Shown: in pieces, positions 11,001-13,708 of the stretch | How the letters are laid out: each line of letters starts with the position of its first letter | Position numbering within the stretch: position 1 is the first letter of the stretch | Assembly: GCF_001949145.1 (NCBI RefSeq) | Contig: NW_019091449.1 | Coordinates: forward strand, 249,931 to 263,638 | DNA from: Acanthaster planci | Taxonomy: Eukaryota; Echinodermata; Asteroidea; Valvatida; Acanthasteridae | Length of the DNA: 13,708 bases | Direction: 5' to 3' | The notes under the pieces: generated by a model | Told to the model about the DNA's origin: nothing | What the model saw: the letters and a program-made list of their open reading frames with translations, nothing else | The model's database searches: none | Program-made: the position numbers and the translations under genes

Positions 11001-13063
11001 TTGATGTCAAAACTTCTATATGTTCACAGTTAACCTTTTGTGTCTCATAGTGCTCAGATGCATTACTATATGCGACCCAGCTTAACAAAATGAGTCACAA
11101 GTTGCCAGAGCCACTTGTGAATTAAAGACCTTTGAAAGAACCTTGCACACTGTAAATCACTAGGAACCTTCGACATTTTTCACCCACATAATGTCCTTTT
11201 TGATCAGGATGCCAAGCTGAGTAATACACCAAAACGAAAAGCTCAGTTTATTCTGTATAATGCATACTGAAACCAAATTACGGAAGAAATGAGCTCAAGA
11301 CTTATTTGATGTGATCTGGTCACATATCACAAGGTAGACCATGCTTGAAGCTGAAACATGTGAAGACGTTACTTGGGGCCCGTTTGAAACCAAAAGTGAA
11401 GAGCTTCAAGTTCAGACATGACTTAGGCCTGATGATGTCAACCTCAAATTACCTCGGTGTCATTAACCCTCCTATGCTAAGATGCATTCTTGACACAGTT
11501 GTCATATCAGTCAAAATCAGTCCAATTTCCCATATGTGTCTGTGGACTGAGGGAAACAGACGGAGGGTTAATGGTCTTGTTTTTGTATGTGACATTGGTC
11601 AAATAAGTGTCAGCTGAAAGTGCATGTGACCTTTACTGACACTGTGGTGTGTGTTCAGGCTGCAGATTTCAACATCGGTGAATTTTGCCGTGAATGTTTA
11701 ATGCCAAATTTGTCATCCGTGCCTTTACTGTTGTGTAGTTTTGACGTGAAGTATCCCAAACAGATAGATTTTCCTTAAATGTAAAAATATTGGTTATGCG
11801 CACGATAATCCTCGTTGTGGACAACTACCCTCTCACTCATCTACCACTTTGCATAAATCTTTGCCCGATCAATGTTGGTTCAATGTTGCTGTAATGCAAG
11901 TAATTGTGTCTGAAACACAGCTTGATAATGACATCCGAGAGGAGGTTCAGCTCATCGATGTTGAAGATCAGCAGGGCAGTGAGCACACTGTATACGTCAC
12001 CCCTCCCGATGCCAGTGGCTTTGGAAACGAGGAGTACACGTATGTAGGAATGTCCTTTGTTTTGGGGAATTCCAGAAATTAGGTGTCCATTTTTTTCCGT
12101 GTCCCTGTCACGTCTGACACATGAAAGTTCAGAACACATTTTCTTATTTCCCAGAGCGGTGATTTAATGCAATAACCTGCCAAACAAATAGTAAAAGTTT
12201 GAAATCAGTTCCGGTGATATTTCCATGTGAAATAACAAAGGTCAGTTGTAACAGGGACACAAAAAAGTCAAACATTTGGACCCCTGATTTCTGGAACTAC
12301 CCTTTTACATACTGATGGCAGTGTTTTGAGAAAGAAAAAGGTTTTTCTTTTAGAATACTCTTTTTGTGGTGGAGGTTGTTCTTGTTAGACAAAAGTTTGA
12401 AAGCAGCACCTCTCAGCATGCTGTTTGTCGGAACAAGCTGTTTCCAATGTCGCAAGCATGTGCCAAGCCACATGTGTGGTTTATGGGACCAACTCAAGAT
12501 ACCAGGCAGTGGCCAAATACGTGCCGTGCGTTGCTAGAACAGAAGGTGATGGTCTGAGCGCAACATTCCAAACAATTGTTGAGATGCTCTCTATGAAGCC
12601 AGGTCACTCTGCTGTGGCATTGCCTTGTATCCGTAACCACAGACCAGAATCAGTCCCAGACACAGCGTAAAAGCTCTCTTGTTTATGGATGCATGGTGGA
12701 GTGGAGTTTGCTAAGAAGGGGACAATCTTGACAGGTCTTTCTGCCTAACGATGCTATGCAGTAGGATACTGGTTAATGGAGCCTATAATACTTTTCTTCT
12801 TTGCGGCGGGCATTCCGCTATGATGTATTTTGACTTTTTCAACTTCAACTGTCCAACAGGTACGACAAGTTCCCACTCTTGAGAACAGAGCTGTTTGACC
12901 CCACATCGGGGCGTAAGCAGCCTATCAAGACCCCTGTCAGTGCTCGAGGTCTGCGAGGCAGCGGACAGCAGAGCAGCCCTTTCCCAAGGAGGACCAAGCA
13001 CGAGATCAGGAACTCTCAGAGGATGGCCAAGCAGCAGGCTGCGTCGCCTGAGCAATGGGCAAG
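4961..13063 (+). CDS. DENND4: DENND4-type DENN-domain Rab GEF, internal part, nine exons (5' and 3' ends outside window)
   Basis: Nine exons (4961-5027, 6327-6527, 6897-7072, 8644-8686, 9167-9307, 10102-10243, 10707-10852, 11921-12039, 12860-13063) total 1239 bases, about 413 residues, with no stop codon and matching phases at every junction. All complete introns are GT...AG. Motifs in order are [14 protein letters not shown] (end of uDENN), LILAQP and [11 protein letters not shown] (cDENN), [36 protein letters not shown], then dDENN with [25 protein letters not shown] and FAFFDEC, then [10 protein letters not shown] and a basic RRTKHEIR stretch. This order is that of DENND4 proteins. Established for the family: a tripartite DENN module catalyses GDP/GTP exchange on Rab10 (fly Crag on Rab10 and Rab11) in exocytic and basolateral traffic. 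The N-terminal MABP and uDENN parts and the C-terminal half are not here. The A/B/C paralogue cannot be assigned. An invertebrate would be expected to have one Crag-like gene. Confidence 0.93.
5028..6326 (+). other. DENND4: DENND4 intron (1299 bp)
   Basis: The donor is gtgagt and the acceptor tttctccag. It holds a perfect 11-bp hairpin stem (atcaaaatcca 5300-5310, tggattttgat 5325-5335, 14-base loop). The same ttggattttgatgga word appears again near 5550. A TACATG run lies at about 5959-5980. No other gene is seen. Confidence 0.85.
6327..6527 (+). CDS. DENND4: DENND4 exon: cDENN core, first part
   Basis: The exon lies between tttctccag and GCC|gtaggt, is 201 bases long (67 codons, phase 0 at both ends) and is clearly GC-rich against its AT-rich introns. 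It reads [20 protein letters not shown], continues with [20 protein letters not shown] and [17 protein letters not shown], and ends AEAVAA. The EHK.L.HSLRP segment is the hallmark of cDENN in several DENN families, and the spacing fits DENND4. cDENN and dDENN together form the Rab-binding face in solved DENN structures (family knowledge). Confidence 0.95.
6528..6896 (+). other. DENND4: DENND4 intron (369 bp), mostly repeat copy B
   Basis: The donor is gtaggt and the acceptor cattccag. Much of the intron (about 6580-6800) is a copy of the dispersed repeat described at 11068-11327. Confidence 0.85.
6580..6800 (+). repeat. Dispersed ~260-bp repeat, copy B
   Basis: aacaagatgaggtacacg then ttggcagagccacttt parallels aacaaaatgagtcacaag then ttgccagagccacttg of copy C. 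Further along, cagaatgccaaacta and gggctcagttt parallel caggatgccaagctg and aagctcagttt. The orientation is the same as copies A and C, and it fills most of a small intron. Confidence 0.75.
6897..7072 (+). CDS. DENND4: DENND4 exon: cDENN core, second part
   Basis: The acceptor is cattccag and the donor is CA|gtgagt. The length of 176 bases leaves two bases for the next codon. The exon starts [20 protein letters not shown], continues [19 protein letters not shown], and ends [13 protein letters not shown]. The hydrophobic FPF.W.CPY.PLCPL block and the G(V/I).S.YFD.Y.PP...C.D.DTN.I block are characteristic of cDENN in DENND4. The initial Met is internal. It follows the previous exon in phase and there is no reason to call a start here. 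Confidence 0.95.
7073..8643 (+). other. DENND4: DENND4 intron (1571 bp), nothing else seen
   Basis: The donor is gtgagt and the acceptor ttatgcag. Short ORFs (for example 7883-8146 on + and 8026-8250 on -) show no known motif. No repeat structure was recognised. Confidence 0.8.
8644..8686 (+). CDS. DENND4: DENND4 short exon: TWKILPK segment
   Basis: This 43-base exon has acceptor ttttatgcag and donor AAG|gtacca. Joined to the two bases left by the previous exon it reads [15 protein letters not shown]. The VTWKILPK ending matches the conserved WKILPKKP segment of DENND4, and the next exon begins KPAKRL. That match supports the exon despite its small size and its non-consensus donor (gtacca rather than gtaagt). 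Because 43 is not a multiple of three, skipping it would shift the frame. Confidence 0.85.
8687..9166 (+). other. DENND4: DENND4 intron (480 bp), nothing else seen
   Basis: The donor is gtacca, a weak match to consensus. The acceptor aaacaatgcag has few pyrimidines. The intron is very AT-rich with no recognised repeat. Confidence 0.8.
9167..9307 (+). CDS. DENND4: DENND4 exon: cDENN-dDENN connector
   Basis: The acceptor is aaacaatgcag, with a weak pyrimidine tract, and the donor is CAG|gtacag. It has 47 codons, phase 0 at both ends. It reads [20 protein letters not shown], then an acidic, Gly-containing stretch with two VVEV/PLEV segments, and ends [12 protein letters not shown]...L..L is the conserved start of this region in DENND4. 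The acidic middle looks like a variable loop before dDENN. Confidence 0.9.
9308..10101 (+). other. DENND4: DENND4 intron (794 bp), nothing else seen
   Basis: The donor is gtacag and the acceptor tgtcaacag. A G-rich run (gggggaggggggt) lies near 9363. The ORF at 9346-9555 has no known motif. Confidence 0.8.
10102..10243 (+). CDS. DENND4: DENND4 exon: dDENN, first part
   Basis: The acceptor is tgtcaacag and the donor is CAG|gtaagc. The exon has 47 codons plus one base. It reads [20 protein letters not shown], then [20 protein letters not shown] and SARFDYP. The I.EAFL.FM...LKGY...L.PI pattern is the first helix of dDENN in DENND4 proteins. Phase 1 passes to the next exon to give G (of GFMKTR). 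Confidence 0.94.
10244..10706 (+). other. DENND4: DENND4 intron (463 bp), nothing else seen
   Basis: The donor gtaagc is close to consensus and the acceptor is cattgcag. No repeat or RNA gene was recognised. Confidence 0.85.
10707..10852 (+). CDS. DENND4: DENND4 exon: dDENN, second part
   Basis: The acceptor is cattgcag and the donor is AAG|gtatgg. The first two bases complete Gly. The exon reads [20 protein letters not shown], then [20 protein letters not shown] and AFFDECINK. The F...F..TQMF..FIEERSF.S......FFDEC run is the most diagnostic part of dDENN for the DENND4 family. Reading continues in phase 0 into LDNDIREE. Confidence 0.96.
11068..11327 (+). mobile_element. Dispersed ~260-bp MITE-like repeat, copy C (best ends)
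   Basis: The ends are ATATGCGACC (11068-11077) and, on the other strand, ATATGTGACC (11318-11327), a 10-bp inverted pair with one mismatch. TA-rich flanks would allow a TA target site. The interior matches copies A (4611-4860) and B (6580-6800). With about 260 bases, no coding capacity and inverted ends, a MITE is more likely than a SINE. No tRNA-like promoter boxes were seen. Confidence 0.7.
11463..11571. mobile_element. piggyBac-like MITE flanked by TTAA (109 bp)
   Basis: The left end reads TTAACCCTCC and the right end GGAGGGTTAA. The inverted match extends one or two bases outside (CATTAACCCTCC 11461-11472 against GGAGGGTTAATG 11562-11573, 12 of 12). Elements with CCC(T)...(A)GGG termini bounded by a TTAA duplication are the signature of the piggyBac superfamily (established). 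The interior is short and non-coding, so this would be a deletion-derived MITE. Confidence 0.7.
11921..12039 (+). CDS. DENND4: DENND4 exon: acidic tail after dDENN
   Basis: The acceptor is tgaaacacag. The donor is AC|gtatgt, ending at 12039. The exon reads [20 protein letters not shown], then [25 protein letters not shown](Y/F)V.PP following an acidic L(I/D) stretch is a conserved post-dDENN feature of DENND4. A second GT four bases downstream (gtagga at 12044) would break the frame. I chose 12039 because only that choice gives the phase needed for YDKFPLL in the next exon. Confidence 0.9.
12040..12859 (+). other. DENND4: DENND4 intron (820 bp)
   Basis: The donor is gtatgt and the acceptor gtccaacag after a pyrimidine-rich stretch. 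It contains the fold-back element at about 12070-12297. Short ORFs between 12297 and 12670 on both strands have no known motif. Confidence 0.85.
12070..12297. mobile_element. Fold-back inverted-repeat element (~228 bp)
   Basis: ttccagaaattaggtgtcca (12070-12089) pairs with tggacccctgatttctggaa (12278-12297) at 18 of 20 positions. Further in, gtgtccctgt (12099-12108) pairs perfectly with acagggacac (12251-12260). Weaker pairing of the ttttgggg and accctttt flanks suggests the true ends lie slightly outside. No target-site duplication was identified. Confidence 0.7.
12860..13063 (+). CDS. DENND4: DENND4 exon: basic linker after dDENN
   Basis: The acceptor is gtccaacag and the donor is AAG|gtgggt. 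The first base completes Thr. The exon reads [20 protein letters not shown], then [20 protein letters not shown], then [20 protein letters not shown] and ASPEQWA, with two bases left. RRTK.EI......AK......P..WAK is the conserved run that in DENND4 precedes the helical repeat region. The Ser/Gly/Arg-rich middle looks disordered. The exon ends only about 48 bases before retrotransposon-derived sequence. Confidence 0.92.
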
Positions 13064-13111
13064 GTGGGTGGGGAGGGGTAGTCACTGGGCTGTGCGTGGT
13101 GGTTGGAGCAA

Positions 13112-13612
13112 AGCGCAGTGAGCACATCACACCCATGCTGCAGTCGTTTCACCGGCTGCCTATCTGTCAGGGCGTTCACTTAAATTTCTTCTTCTCGCAT
13201 ATGAAAGCAGAACTGGACTGGCGCCAGCATACCTCTAAGATCTCATCTGGCTAAAGGTCTCAACCTCATCAAACAGCCTCTGATCTCATTCCACTTCGCA
13301 CTTACATCTTGCTCAAGGCATGCGTTCCAGTCAGCGGGCATTATCTGTCGCTGCACTTACTCTCTGGAATCGGCTCCCACTGCATATTCAAGAGTCACCC
13401 GCAACAGACACAATAGAGTACCGAAGTGTGATGTCATTTAGAACCAGTTGGTTCACACAGGTACTCAGGCTAACGCCTTTTACACACATAAGTGTGCATG
13501 TGACATATTCACTTCGGTACTCTATTAAAAACACCCTTATTCAGATTTTGAATAGTTCCTAGAAACGCCTGTTCAATGCGCTTTAGAAATGCAATTTGTC
13601 AATAGCATTATT
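13112..13612 (+). pseudogene. 3' remnant of a CR1/L2-like non-LTR retrotransposon (broken ORF2 C-terminus and 3' tail)
   Basis: EHITPMLQSFHRLPICQGVH (13121-13180), then LAPAY near 13216-13231 in another frame, then RALSVAALTLWNRLPLHI (13335-13388) follow the typical C-terminal order of CR1/L2/Rex-type reverse transcriptase polyproteins (LxWLPI...LAPxYL...RxFSVAAPxLWNxLPxxIR). The reading is broken by a frameshift near 13200-13216 and by TAA (near 13231) and TGA (near 13279) codons. The 3' tail gcgctttagaaatgcaattt (13579-13598) resembles the GCGCTATATAAATGCAA end common in these elements. It is 5'-truncated, as is usual for LINE copies. It encodes no working protein. Confidence 0.85.
13412..13526. 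mobile_element. Small inverted-repeat element nested in the retrotransposon remnant
   Basis: AATAGAGTACCGAAGTG (13412-13428) and CACTTCGGTACTCTATT (13510-13526) are perfectly complementary over 17 bases with an 81-base spacer. An atgtca/tgacat match follows inside. The block falls where the retrotransposon's C-terminal reading should continue. After it the translation resumes with KTPLFRF, like the usual KTHLFRF end, which suggests an insertion of roughly 110 bases. The central TA in AATAGAG/CTCTATT could be a TA target site. Confidence 0.65.
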
Positions 13613-13617
13613 GTGCT

Positions 13618-13708
13618 GGGTTGTGGGCACTGGGTGTGGGGGCTGGGTTGTGGGGACTGGGTGTGGGGGCCGGGTAGTGGGCACTGGGTGTGGGGGCCGG
13701 GCTGTGGG
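13618..13708. repeat. G-rich 27-bp minisatellite (runs off window)
   Basis: Units 13618-13644, 13645-13671 and 13672-13698 are each exactly 27 bases, with a fourth starting at 13699. They share the pattern GGG.TGTGGG.ACTGGG and TGTGGGGGC, with only a few substitutions between units. Repeated GGG runs on the + strand could form G-quadruplexes. The unit length keeps a frame open (Gly/Leu/Trp/Val-rich), but nothing indicates it is coding. Confidence 0.92.

Larger units (their letters stand above)
10853..11920 (+). other. DENND4: DENND4 intron (1068 bp) carrying two mobile-element copies
   Basis: The donor is gtatgg and the acceptor gaaacacag. It contains repeat copy C (11068-11327) and the TTAA-flanked MITE (11463-11571). 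About 350 bases of unremarkable AT-rich DNA follow before the next exon. Confidence 0.85.
13064..13708 (+). other. DENND4: DENND4 intron, start only (continues beyond window)
   Basis: The donor is gtgggt. No acceptor with a following DENND4 exon is present before the end of the window. The intron holds the retrotransposon remnant and the minisatellite listed separately. Confidence 0.75.

Noticed and set aside
12895-13254. 119-residue ORF running from the last exon into the retrotransposon
   Set aside because: In the exon part it is out of frame with the DENND4 reading. Its tail catches one frame of the broken retrotransposon, so it is a chance join of two unrelated pieces.

Overview
This is animal genomic DNA. 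Nine coding blocks on the + strand, each 43-204 bases long, are separated by AT-rich GT...AG introns of about 0.4-1.6 kb. Joined in phase they give about 413 residues of one protein, which I recognise as a DENND4-type DENN-domain protein (vertebrate DENND4A/B/C, fly Crag), a guanine nucleotide exchange factor for Rab GTPases. I see no bacterial gene, operon, rRNA or CRISPR array. The density of short inverted-repeat elements and the TACATG and TACCGGTA palindromes suggest a marine invertebrate, possibly an echinoderm or another deuterostome. That placement is an impression, not a proof.

Layout. Bases 1-4960 hold no exon I can support. They are probably a long upstream intron of the same gene (its uDENN, MABP and 5' parts are missing) or intergenic DNA. 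They contain a ~1.04 kb hAT-like candidate (245-1284) with a 125-bp internal duplication, a 250-bp MITE with 41-bp inverted ends (2486-2735), a 25-bp TACATG-rich tandem repeat (3983-4049), and the first copy of a ~260-bp dispersed repeat (about 4611-4860).

Bases 4961-13063 hold the nine exons: 4961-5027, 6327-6527, 6897-7072, 8644-8686, 9167-9307, 10102-10243, 10707-10852, 11921-12039 and 12860-13063. They run from the end of uDENN through cDENN and dDENN into the basic linker. The introns carry two more copies of the dispersed repeat (about 6580-6800 and 11068-11327), a 109-bp piggyBac-like MITE in TTAA (11463-11571) and a fold-back element (about 12070-12297).

From about 13112, some 48 bases past the last splice donor, lies a decayed 3' end of a CR1/L2-like non-LTR retrotransposon. 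A smaller inverted-repeat element (13412-13526) appears to be inserted in it. The window ends in a G-rich 27-bp minisatellite (13618-13708).

The gene belongs to a known family. What is new to describe is the layered set of small mobile elements in its introns. I found no convincing sign of an undescribed functional system.
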